Shown: piece by piece, positions 8,300 through 16,038 of the stretch
Position numbering within the stretch: position 1 is the stretch's first letter
Layout of the letters: each line of letters opens with the position of its first letter
NCBI GenBank assembly: GCA_025355765.1
Contig: JANXZB010000091.1
Coordinates: 1 to 38,884 of the forward strand
DNA length: 38,884 nucleotides
Reading direction: 5' to 3'
Source of the DNA: Actinomycetes bacterium
GTDB lineage: Bacteria; Actinomycetota; Actinomycetes; Nanopelagicales; Nanopelagicaceae
Position numbers and translations under genes: made by a program
The notes under the pieces: model-generated
What the model was told of the DNA's origin: nothing
The model's input: the letters and a program-made list of their open reading frames with translations, nothing else
Databases searched by the model: none

Positions 8300-9238
8300 G
8301 TGCAAATGTATCCTGAGCGCGTGATCGACTCCACTACTTCATTAGAAGAGATTTATGGGTCGCTCCTTGATCAAGTTCCCTGCCTAAGAGATCGAATCGC
8401 AGTGACCGAACTTTCCGGCGGTCTGACAAATAGAAATCTGTTAGTTCAGGGTGCAGGAAAGAAGTACGTTGCTCGTATTTCTAGCAACAGTTCTTCGTTG
8501 CTTTCAATCGATCGCGAATCCGAATATCAGAACTCATTATTGGCCGCCCAAATCGGAATTGCACCAGAAGTTCATTGCTACCTCCCGGGGCAGGGCGTGT
8601 TGGTCATCGAGTATCTCAACGGTCGCACCTTTTCTGCCAAAGACGTGTTGGCAAATTTGCCACGAATCGCCCAGAGTTGCCGCGTCCTTCACTCGGCTAA
8701 GCCCTTCGTCAGGGATTTCAACATGTTCGATATTCAGAAGTCATATCTGGGTATCGTGAAAGAGCGTGGATTTCGCTTGCCGGATAACTACCTAAGTTAT
8801 GCACCGCAGATTGATCAAATGTTTGCGGCGATGAAGATTCTCGATGATGGAACAGTGCCGTGCAATAACGACCTCCTGCCTGGAAACTTCATTGACGACG
8901 GAGAGAAAATTTGGATCATCGATTATGAGTACTCCGGTAATAACGATGCTTGCTTCGAATTAGGCAACATTTGGGCAGAATCCTTCTTGGACCTTGCGGC
9001 GCTGGAAGAACTTGTCGATACGTACTACGGAGCCCACCGCCCGGAGAAACTTGCGAGGGCCTGGCTTCAAGCACTTCTGGGCAAATATGGGTGGACTCTC
9101 TGGGCTTCAATTCAAAGCTCGGTCTCCGAATTAGATTTTGACTTCTGGGCTTGGGGTATGGAGAAGTATGAATTGGCTCAAGCAGAATTTGCCAGCCCGT
9201 ACTTTTCGAAGATGCTGACCCAGGTCACGGGAAAATAA
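8300..9238 (+). CDS. Choline/ethanolamine-kinase-like phosphotransferase (APH/LicA family)
   Basis: Protein of 312 residues with the protein-kinase-like phosphotransferase fold. The family-typical LSGGLTNRN segment lies at 38-46, the catalytic loop is NNDLLPGN (189-196) with Asp191 and Asn196, and the metal-binding Asp208 is in IIDYEYSG. In most choline-kinase relatives the first loop residue is His; here it is Asn189. Possible substrates are choline, ethanolamine or another small alcohol or sugar. The start is GTG 8300 or ATG 8306. It is divergent from the dimethylglycine-dehydrogenase-like gene with almost no gap, which hints at a shared role in methylated-amine metabolism; that link is inference. 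Confidence 0.8.
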   Translation: MQMYPERVIDSTTSLEEIYGSLLDQVPCLRDRIAVTELSGGLTNRNLLVQGAGKKYVARISSNSSSLLSIDRESEYQNSLLAAQIGIAPEVHCYLPGQGVLVIEYLNGRTFSAKDVLANLPRIAQSCRVLHSAKPFVRDFNMFDIQKSYLGIVKERGFRLPDNYLSYAPQIDQMFAAMKILDDGTVPCNNDLLPGNFIDDGEKIWIIDYEYSGNNDACFELGNIWAESFLDLAALEELVDTYYGAHRPEKLARAWLQALLGKYGWTLWASIQSSVSELDFDFWAWGMEKYELAQAEFASPYFSKMLTQVTGK

Positions 9239-9267
9239 AACGGGCCCGCTGTAATCAGCGAACCCGT
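9232..9267 (-). terminator. Intrinsic terminator of the rpsF-rplI operon
   Basis: A 12-base-per-arm stem (9240-9251 with 9256-9267, ten pairs and a two-by-two internal loop) has the loop TAAT. Read on the minus strand it is followed by a T-rich tail (TTTTATTTT) at 9231-9240, as expected for a Rho-independent terminator after rplI. On the plus strand there is no T-run, so it probably acts mainly for rplI, though the stem also follows the convergent kinase stop at 9238. Confidence 0.7.
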
Positions 9268-9282
9268 TCTAAATCTGTCTAC

Positions 9283-9732
9283 TTAAGCTGCAGCGACCAC
9301 CGAGATGGAGACGCTTGCTACGACCTGGTGAGCAAGTGAGACCTTTACCGCATGGGTACCGATCTTCTTGATATGCCCAGCCAATTTGAGGTTATGTCGG
9401 TCGATATCCAATCCAGTCGCAGCCTTAATGGCAGCGGCTACATCTTTATCGGTAACAGAACCAAAGAGACGACCGGAAGTTCCAACTTTGACCGAAACGG
9501 TCACGGTTGCGGCTTCCAATGTCGCCTTGATTTCCTTTGCATGATCTAAGTCGCGAACTTCACGCGAAGCGCGTGCCCGACGAATGCCTTCGATCTGCTT
9601 TTCTCCACCAAGGGACCAGGCAATTGCATTGCCACGTGGAAGAAGGAAATTGCGAGCAAAACCATCTTTAACGGTTACGACATCGCCGGCTTGACCAAGA
9701 TTTGCTACTTCACGAGTGAGGATAAGTTTCAT
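9283..9732 (-). CDS. rplI: 50S ribosomal protein L9
   Basis: Ribosomal protein of 149 residues, the usual family length. The N-terminal domain starts MKLILTREVANLGQAGDVVTVKDGFARNFL, which contains the L9 signature (G..G..V.VK.GYARN.L), followed by the long connecting helix and the C-terminal rRNA-binding domain. It is the last gene of the rpsF-ssb-rpsR-rplI operon and is followed by a clear intrinsic terminator. The gap to rpsR is 15 bases. Confidence 0.97.
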   Translation of the reverse strand: MKLILTREVANLGQAGDVVTVKDGFARNFLLPRGNAIAWSLGGEKQIEGIRRARASREVRDLDHAKEIKATLEAATVTVSVKVGTSGRLFGSVTDKDVAAAIKAATGLDIDRHNLKLAGHIKKIGTHAVKVSLAHQVVASVSISVVAAA

Positions 9733-9747
9733 TTGTCTCAGATCCCC

Positions 9748-10035
9748 TTATCGCGCTGTCGAGGTGTAAGGCAAGAGAGCAACTTCTCGGCTGTTCTTTA
9801 CAGCAGTTGCAATCGAGCGTTGGTGTTGGGTGCAGGCTCCTGTGACACGGCGAGCGCGGATCTTGCCACGATCGGAAATGTACTTACGCAGAGTCGCAAT
9901 ATCCTTGTAATCGATATAGCTAACTTTGTCGCGACAGAAGCTGCATGGCTTCTTCTTGAACTTCTTGTTGAGCGCCGCAGCCTTAGCAGACTTATTCTTC
10001 GGCTCCTTGAGCGCTCTGTTATTACGTGCTCCCAT
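9748..10035 (-). CDS. rpsR: 30S ribosomal protein S18, zinc-ligand (C+) type
   Basis: Protein of 95 residues with a lysine-rich N-terminus and the S18 core [20 protein letters not shown] followed by [12 protein letters not shown]. It has a CxxC pair (CSFC) and a later Cys and His in GACTQHQR, so it is the zinc-binding C+ form; many actinobacteria also carry a zinc-free paralogue used under zinc limitation, which is not in this window. It lies between ssb and rplI in the normal order. Confidence 0.96.
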   Translation of the reverse strand: MGARNNRALKEPKNKSAKAAALNKKFKKKPCSFCRDKVSYIDYKDIATLRKYISDRGKIRARRVTGACTQHQRSIATAVKNSREVALLPYTSTAR

Positions 10036-10089
10036 TGTGGTGCTCCTTTACGGGTGCCCTGCTAACGCAGGAATGGATGGATGGTGGAT

Positions 10090-10590
10090 TTAAAAAGGTG
10101 GCTCGTCGTTGGTGGTGGTTGCCCATCCGCCGCCGGCCGGTGAAGTCGATGCAGCAGCCCATGGATCGTCATTGAAGGTTTCAGATGCTGGGGCCGAGAA
10201 CCCACCGCTTGCTCCTGCTTGGCGAGTGGTCTTTGTAACCTTCGCTGTCGCATTTCGCAATGATGGTCCGACCTCGTCAACTTCTACTTCAAAGACGGTG
10301 CGCTTTTCGCCCTCTTTGGTTTCGTATGAACGTTGTTTTAGGCGACCAGAAAGAATGACTCGCATCCCCTTGGTCAGTGACTCAGCAACATTTTCTGCTG
10401 CTTGACGCCAAATTTGGCACTGGAGGAAGAGGCTGTCTCCGTCTTTCCACTCGTTCGTATTCTTATCCAAATAACGAGGTGTGGAGGCAACACGGAATTT
10501 CGCAACTGCTGCACCTGATGGGGTGAAGCGAAGTTCTGGATCATCGACAAGATTGCCGATCAAGGTGATGTTTGTATCTCCTGCAGCCAT
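10090..10590 (-). CDS. ssb: Single-stranded DNA-binding protein
   Basis: Protein of 166 residues. It has an OB-fold domain over about residues 1-110, starting [26 protein letters not shown] in part, followed by a Gly/Pro/Ser-rich flexible tail. It ends with the acidic-hydrophobic tip DEPPF, the docking peptide that SSB uses to recruit replication and repair partners. A GAGAAGAG-type ribosome site precedes ATG 10590. The position between rpsF and rpsR is the standard operon order. It acts with DnaB and gyrase at the fork. Confidence 0.97.
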   Translation of the reverse strand: MAAGDTNITLIGNLVDDPELRFTPSGAAVAKFRVASTPRYLDKNTNEWKDGDSLFLQCQIWRQAAENVAESLTKGMRVILSGRLKQRSYETKEGEKRTVFEVEVDEVGPSLRNATAKVTKTTRQAGASGGFSAPASETFNDDPWAAASTSPAGGGWATTTNDEPPF

Positions 10591-10652
10591 TTTTTTCTCT
10601 TCTCTTAAGTGTTTTGCGGACGCTGAAAATTATTCGCTAAATAATTCGAAGA

Positions 10653-10937
10653 TTATTCGGGACGTATAACTTTTGTGCGTAGAACCGCTTCGTTCAAATT
10701 GAGTTGACGATCCAACTCTTTGATCGCAGCTGGCTCGCAGTGCATATCAACCACGGCATAAATTCCTTCAGACTTCTTTGAAATCTCAAAAGACATGCGG
10801 CGTTTTCCCCAAACGTCGAGCTTGTCGACGCGGCCACCACTTTCTTTGATGATTTTGAGATATGTCTCAAGGCTTGGTGTGACCGTGCGTTCTTCTAGTT
10901 CTGGATCAAGAATGACCATTAATTCATAGTGACGCAT
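10653..10937 (-). CDS. rpsF: 30S ribosomal protein S6
   Basis: Protein of 94 residues with the S6 fold. It starts [16 protein letters not shown] and has the central [24 protein letters not shown] segment used in rRNA and S18 binding. It is the first gene of the rpsF-ssb-rpsR-rplI operon. An AGAGGAGG ribosome site lies upstream on the minus strand, at a rather long spacing. About 90 bases separate it from the upstream GT87 gene, so the operon promoter may lie there, but no clear promoter was recognised. Confidence 0.97.
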   Translation of the reverse strand: MRHYELMVILDPELEERTVTPSLETYLKIIKESGGRVDKLDVWGKRRMSFEISKKSEGIYAVVDMHCEPAAIKELDRQLNLNEAVLRTKVIRPE

Positions 10938-11027
10938 GCGTTAACCCGACCTCCTCTGGACTAAAGCGGCCACGGTATCTCCGTGACAGGAGTGTTAGTG
11001 CTCCCCGCACCTGTTGGCGAGGGGAGG

Positions 11028-12266
11028 CTAAGGGTAACTTGCCCCAGCACTGAATAGAAAATCAGCCAGACGGCCGCGAGAGATTTGAGCCTGTGGGGAT
11101 GGGGTTTTGAGCAAATACCTGACAAAAACGGCGATGAGATAGATCGAGGTGGCAATGCGGCCCAAGCTGGCCAGGGCATAGCCCAGATCGGGCAGACCAA
11201 AATGAGAACCCGAGACTGAGGCTAGATGTTGCCAGATCGCCACGTGATAGATCATTTCCCCGATCTGCCAGAGCCAGAAGGCGAAAAGCTGACTCCGGTC
11301 TTTGAGGGCGATGACGGCCAATGGGGCCAACCAGAGAACATATTGCGGGGAATAGACCTTCCCTATGCACAATGTTGCCGCCATGAGAATGAAGCTCACC
11401 TCGGCAAGTGTTGGAGTGTGCTCAATCTCCAGGAGAAAGACCATCATCGCCGAGAGAACGAGAAGCAGGGTCAAGATCGTCAGGTAGTTCAGAAACCGAA
11501 TGTGCACTCCCATCAAGGAGAGCGAATACCAGAGCGAGCCCCAATCAGAACCACGATCCAAATTTAACTTGTAGAAATGCCACCACCCTTGAGGCGTCGT
11601 TAACATCACTGGCGCATTGATCGCGAGCCACACAGCAGCAGTTGTCACCAAATACTTGGCTATCGCTTTGATGTCCTCTCTCCTCCAAAGTATGAAGACG
11701 ATGGGGAGGAGGAGAAAAACGGGAAAGAATTTGGTCGCGATCGAAACGGCAAGGAGAATCGCACTGACGTTTAGTCTTCGTCGATCGAAATAGTAAATTG
11801 CCAATAGCATCGTCGCGATACCCCAGAGATCCCAATTAATGTAAAGCGCGACTATCACACCTGGAGATAGGGCAGAAAGGTATGCGTACTCCGGTCGGAT
11901 CTTCCAGACAATCAGAACAGAAAAGATAAATAAGAGTGCGATAAGCAGGGCATTGAAATCGAAGTAACCTCTGAGCGAATGCGATCCACTCGGTGCGATC
12001 CACGAAGTTGCCCACATGACGGCGCCCATGACGACGGGATATTCAACAGCGTTGGTGCCGCCTTTGTAGGCCCACTGATGAGAGTCGAGGGAGCGAGCAC
12101 TGAAAAGAATCGGGATATCGGAGTAGCAGGCGTGCACGTAAGAGTCTGGCGCGGCCCAATTTGTATTACGGCAATGGTCGAATTTGGCAAATGATAGAAG
12201 ACTGGTGAGAACCGCTAAAAGGACCAAGGTTTTTGCTAATGAACCTGATCGGATGGTCGCAAACAT
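11028..12266 (-). CDS. Polytopic membrane glycosyltransferase, GT87/DUF2029-like
   Basis: Integral membrane protein of 412 residues with roughly ten or more hydrophobic helices. It has an early extracytoplasmic acidic segment (CYSDIPILF), typical of GT-C polyprenyl-phosphate-sugar transferases such as the mycobacterial alpha-mannosyltransferases of the DUF2029 group. A membrane protein of this type sits between ponA and rpsF in mycobacteria (Rv0051 region, from memory), the same place as here. Substrate and acceptor are unknown; a role in lipoglycan or cell-wall glycan assembly is plausible. The ATG at 12266 is 21 bases after the PBP stop, so the two are probably co-transcribed. Confidence 0.75.
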   Translation of the reverse strand: MFATIRSGSLAKTLVLLAVLTSLLSFAKFDHCRNTNWAAPDSYVHACYSDIPILFSARSLDSHQWAYKGGTNAVEYPVVMGAVMWATSWIAPSGSHSLRGYFDFNALLIALLFIFSVLIVWKIRPEYAYLSALSPGVIVALYINWDLWGIATMLLAIYYFDRRRLNVSAILLAVSIATKFFPVFLLLPIVFILWRREDIKAIAKYLVTTAAVWLAINAPVMLTTPQGWWHFYKLNLDRGSDWGSLWYSLSLMGVHIRFLNYLTILTLLLVLSAMMVFLLEIEHTPTLAEVSFILMAATLCIGKVYSPQYVLWLAPLAVIALKDRSQLFAFWLWQIGEMIYHVAIWQHLASVSGSHFGLPDLGYALASLGRIATSIYLIAVFVRYLLKTPSPQAQISRGRLADFLFSAGASYP

Positions 12267-12286
12267 GAGATCGACTCAGCGGGATC

Positions 12287-14272
12287 TCAAGGTATGGGTG
12301 TTGCGGTACTAGTAGGACCAGAAGGACCAGTGACACCCGAAGGCCCTGATGTCCCCGAAGGTCCCGAAGGAGTTGGCGTCGGAGTCATGAGAGATGGCGA
12401 CATGGGGATTGCGCCCATGCCACCAATATGTACGGGTTTGGGAAAATACATCTTGGGCTGGCCAAGTAGAGCGCCTTTCATAAAAGCCGTCCACACTTTG
12501 GCAGGGAACGTTCCGCCCGTCACGGAGTTCAACCCACCTATTCCATTGAGGGATTGCGAGGCGTTCTCTCTGAAGAAAGCTACCGAGGCGGCTAATTGCG
12601 GTGTGTATCCACTGAACCAAGCCGAAGCGTTCTGCTCACTCGTGCCCGTCTTACCCGCGGCCGGACGACCCAACCCTGCAGTTCCGTACGCGGCAGTACC
12701 TCTCTGAACTACTTCAGTTAATGCATACGTTAAATCGGCCATGACGTCCTTTGCGAAAACTTCTTGGCCTTGAGGTTTTGCTTGATAGAGCACCCCTTTA
12801 TTTGCACCGAAAACTTGGTTAACAAGGAATGGTTTGGCATAAACGCCCTGTGCCGCAAAGGTGGCAAATGCTGCCGCGACATCGATGACGTGTGGGCTTG
12901 CAACGCCCAAGACAACCGAAGGTGTTGGCATCATTGCAACGCTTTGTGGAATTCCCGCGCGGCGGGCGGCGTCGACAACCGCGTTCGGTCCAACTTTAAT
13001 TCCCAACGGGACATAAACAGTATTTACAGAATGGGCCGTTGCAATGAGAAGTGAGACTTTCGGGAATTGCTCATTGCCATAGTTGGAAACTTTGTAAGGC
13101 TTACCCGCATCGTCAAATGTTTGCGGAGATCGCCCGTCCCACATTGACGTCAGCGGTATTCCTTGTTCGAGCGCGGCCGCCAGTGCAAATGGCTTGAAAG
13201 TGGAACCTGCAAGCGCGATTGATTGAGTGGCATCGCTGAGTTGTCGCACTACATAATCTTTTCCGCCGTATAGCGCGATGATTTCTCCGGTGCCCGGACG
13301 TATTGCAACCAACCCAACGTGCAAATTGCTTGGAGCTTGCCTCGGCGTCTGCTTATTGACTGCGTCCACCGCAGATTGCTGTGCCTTCTGGTCAAGGGTC
13401 GTTTTGATAACAAGACCACCAACCAACAACTGATCATCTGAGAAGCCCAGCGCATTCAATTCTTTCTGTGCGAGCGCTATGACATAACCCTTAGGGCCCG
13501 ATAGAGATCCGGATGCCACCCGCGGACTCACTGTGGGGAAGGTGGCCTTGGCAGCCTGCTCCTTGGTAATCCATCCGGCCCCGAGCATTCCGTTGATGAC
13601 GTATGTGAATCGAGCGCGCAGACGTGCCTCATTGGCTGCGGAGTATGAAGGATCGTAATAGCCAGGAGAGCGCAGAATGCTTGCTATGACGGCGGCCTGG
13701 GCAAGACTCAATTGGCTTGCATCACGATTGAAATACTGTTGTGCAGCGGTCTCCACACCGTAGGAACCACGTCCGAAATAAATCGTGTTCAGATAATTCT
13801 CGAGAATCTGATCTTTTGAAAGCTGCCGTTCAAGTTTGATCGCGATAACAAGTTCTTTGATTTTTCGCTGAATCTTTCGATCGGGCGTCAGGAAGGCTGT
13901 CTTCGCATATTGCTGGGTGATGGTGGAGCCTCCCTGCAGAGCGCCTCCGCGCAAATTATTCAGCACTGCGCGCCCAATGCCCGTGATGCTAAATGCATGT
14001 TCGGAGTAGAAATTCCTATCCTCTGCAGCTAAGACCGCCCGTCGGACATTGAGTGGAATATTTGCCAATGGAAGGCTCGTACGGTTCTGTGCACCAATGC
14101 GTCCTATCTCCACTCCGTTTGAGTACTCGATGATCGTGGATTGACTATTTACGTAGGCCTTCGGATTCGGAATATCTACCGTGAAATAGGCGTAGATGAA
14201 GAGGCCGCCCACAGCCACAAAGCCAAGGCCAGCAATGAAAATTGCGGTTCTCAGGAGAATTTTGCGAGTCAC
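12287..14272 (-). CDS. Class A penicillin-binding protein (transglycosylase/transpeptidase)
   Basis: Bifunctional peptidoglycan synthase of 661 residues anchored by one N-terminal membrane helix (about 6-30). The GT51 domain shows EDRNFYSEHAF, GGSTITQQ and NYLNTIYFGRG. The transpeptidase domain has the catalytic serine in STFK (Ser357, Lys360), an SVN motif (AHSVNTV) and KTGTS starting at Lys541. The C-terminal tail is Pro/Thr/Ser/Gly-rich and includes six Gly-X-Y triplets. The start is GTG 14272. It corresponds in position to ponA1/Rv0050 of mycobacteria, between the DUF5318 gene and the GT87 gene. No PASTA domain is seen. Confidence 0.95.
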   Translation of the reverse strand: MTRKILLRTAIFIAGLGFVAVGGLFIYAYFTVDIPNPKAYVNSQSTIIEYSNGVEIGRIGAQNRTSLPLANIPLNVRRAVLAAEDRNFYSEHAFSITGIGRAVLNNLRGGALQGGSTITQQYAKTAFLTPDRKIQRKIKELVIAIKLERQLSKDQILENYLNTIYFGRGSYGVETAAQQYFNRDASQLSLAQAAVIASILRSPGYYDPSYSAANEARLRARFTYVINGMLGAGWITKEQAAKATFPTVSPRVASGSLSGPKGYVIALAQKELNALGFSDDQLLVGGLVIKTTLDQKAQQSAVDAVNKQTPRQAPSNLHVGLVAIRPGTGEIIALYGGKDYVVRQLSDATQSIALAGSTFKPFALAAALEQGIPLTSMWDGRSPQTFDDAGKPYKVSNYGNEQFPKVSLLIATAHSVNTVYVPLGIKVGPNAVVDAARRAGIPQSVAMMPTPSVVLGVASPHVIDVAAAFATFAAQGVYAKPFLVNQVFGANKGVLYQAKPQGQEVFAKDVMADLTYALTEVVQRGTAAYGTAGLGRPAAGKTGTSEQNASAWFSGYTPQLAASVAFFRENASQSLNGIGGLNSVTGGTFPAKVWTAFMKGALLGQPKMYFPKPVHIGGMGAIPMSPSLMTPTPTPSGPSGTSGPSGVTGPSGPTSTATPIP

Positions 14273-14281
14273 GCGTGAAGG

Positions 14282-14695
14282 TTACCGCTTAACCCAATCT
14301 TCATCTTCCAAAGTCCGCTGCCGTCTTGGCGCTTTTCTGGTCACCCCATCACCTAGGACAAAGGAGGCACACAGGTGATTCCAAGAACATTCTCTGCACA
14401 CTTCGACCACGTAGACCCGAAATTCACCGAACTCATTCTCCATCTCCTTGAGCTCGGCTGTGGATTTAATCCGCCCAGAATATTGCCCAAGTTGATCCCC
14501 GAAGGTGTACTGAAGTTCGACAAGTGATTTCTTCTTACATACTGGGCAGGCCCGGTTCGCGGGGGATCCATGAAATTTAGCTGCCTTCAACAAATACGGG
14601 TCAGCATCGCAGGCATCAGTTTTCCCACGATAAAGAGCCATCAACGTCGCACGCTTGTCCAACGTGTAGTCGACATAGGCCCTCTGCGAATTCAT
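14282..14695 (-). CDS. DUF5318 family protein with paired CxxC motifs
   Basis: Protein of 137 residues of unknown function, found almost only in actinobacteria and typically next to a class A PBP gene. The chosen start ATG 14695 gives MNSQRAYVDYTLDKRATLM, the family N-terminus. The open frame continues upstream, but that part is arginine-rich, unlike the family, and overlaps the divergent MFS gene. Visible motifs are CPVC and CREC, possible zinc ligands, and a conserved VYVVEVC segment. It ends ten bases before the PBP GTG and is likely co-transcribed with it. Confidence 0.82.
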   Translation of the reverse strand: MNSQRAYVDYTLDKRATLMALYRGKTDACDADPYLLKAAKFHGSPANRACPVCKKKSLVELQYTFGDQLGQYSGRIKSTAELKEMENEFGEFRVYVVEVCRECSWNHLCASFVLGDGVTRKAPRRQRTLEDEDWVKR

Positions 14696-14745
14696 AGCGA
14701 CAAGAGTAACGAGACTAATGAAGTTAAAGAAACTATTCTTCCAAG

Positions 14746-16038
14746 ATGCAATCTTTGAGTTTTCTGAGACTTGTCCGCCATCCCAGGCTCTCAAGGCTCT
14801 TTGCATTGCGCTGGACTGGACAGGCCGTCGATGGTGTATTCCAAAGCGCCCTCGCCTCCTTCGTCCTTTTCTCCCCTGAACGCCAAGCAAGCGCACTCGG
14901 AGCCGCCCTCGCCTTTGCAGTCGTACTTCTGCCGTACTCACTGGTTGGCCCATTTGTCGGAACAGTTCTTGATCGCATCTCGAGGCAACGCGCTTTATTC
15001 GCGGCCAACCTATTTCGAGCAGTAGATCTATTCATAGTTGCCTTGCTGGTATTTCAAGGAAGAACCGGCGTCGAGCTCACCGTGGCTGTGCTCGTCGCCT
15101 TTGGAATTAACCGATTGATACTTGCGGGGCTATCGGCCGGACTTCCATTGGTTATTGATTCCAAATCACTGATCGCTGCCAACGCTTTAGCGGTGACAGG
15201 TGGCTCGCTCCTGGTAGTTCTAGGCGGCGGAGTCGGTCTTGGTATTCGAAAAATTCTTGATTCAATGCACAATGCAAATCATTCGGATGCTTCTTTAATG
15301 CTCATTGCATCGATCGGCTACTTCGCGGCGGCGATGCTGACACTTCGCATCAGGCGACAAGAGATCGGACCACTAGAACATGAGAAAGTGAAAGCAAGTC
15401 TCGTTGAAGGCCTAATCGAAATGCGCGAAGGTTTCACTTATCTATTTAAACATGCGGATGCAGCGAGAGGAATTCTTGCAACTGCAATCCAACGCGGAGG
15501 ACTGACGGCCCTTGTGCTGATAGCGCTACTGCTCGAGCGAAACTCTTTCCACCATTCTTCCAAACCGGAGGCGGGTTTGGCCGGGTTAGCGGTCGCACTC
15601 TCCATCGTCGGAGTAGGCATTACCTTCGGTGCGTTGGTTGCCCCAAATGGAGTTGCTCGCTTCGGTCGACATACGTGGATTCGTTACATGATGGCCGGAA
15701 GTGCGACCTCGCCTCTTTTTCTCGCAATCTCATTCTCCCCGATTTCACTTTACTGCGCTGCATTTCTTACAAGTTTCTTCGGTCAAAGCCTCAAAGTCAC
15801 CAACGACGCCTTAGTACAGGCGAAAATCGATGACATATTCCGAGGGAGGGTCTTTGCCGTCTACGACGTGCTGGTAAACGCAGCGATTGTCTCGGGCGCA
15901 GTCCTTGCAGCTCTTGCCCTGCCAACATCAGGCAAAGCCCCGCTCGTGCCTTTGGCAATCTCCCTCGCCTACCTGGCTACCTTTGTATTCGTACTACGAT
16001 CTTCGAAATTTAAGGCTGATCTGCCCACCACTTCATAA
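14746..16038 (+). CDS. MFS transporter
   Basis: Membrane protein of 430 residues with about twelve hydrophobic helices and the MFS loop LDRISRQRA between helices 2 and 3 (motif-A-like). The overall pattern resembles the MFS_1/MFS_3 permeases encoded near pcnA in other actinobacteria. The substrate cannot be read from the sequence. ATG 14746 starts 50 bases from the divergent DUF5318 start. Its 3' end overlaps the CCA-adding enzyme gene on the other strand by 29 bases. Confidence 0.83.
   Translation: MQSLSFLRLVRHPRLSRLFALRWTGQAVDGVFQSALASFVLFSPERQASALGAALAFAVVLLPYSLVGPFVGTVLDRISRQRALFAANLFRAVDLFIVALLVFQGRTGVELTVAVLVAFGINRLILAGLSAGLPLVIDSKSLIAANALAVTGGSLLVVLGGGVGLGIRKILDSMHNANHSDASLMLIASIGYFAAAMLTLRIRRQEIGPLEHEKVKASLVEGLIEMREGFTYLFKHADAARGILATAIQRGGLTALVLIALLLERNSFHHSSKPEAGLAGLAVALSIVGVGITFGALVAPNGVARFGRHTWIRYMMAGSATSPLFLAISFSPISLYCAAFLTSFFGQSLKVTNDALVQAKIDDIFRGRVFAVYDVLVNAAIVSGAVLAALALPTSGKAPLVPLAISLAYLATFVFVLRSSKFKADLPTTS

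Noticed and set aside
11226-11620. Open frames of 70-113 codons opposite the GT87 gene
   Set aside because: Low-complexity, charged, no ribosome site, and fully antisense to a well-supported membrane protein.
14696-14953. N-terminal extension of the DUF5318 frame by about 86 residues
   Set aside because: The extension is Arg/Gly-rich, unlike the family, and is antisense to the N-terminal coding part of the MFS gene; the internal ATG 14695 matches the family start.
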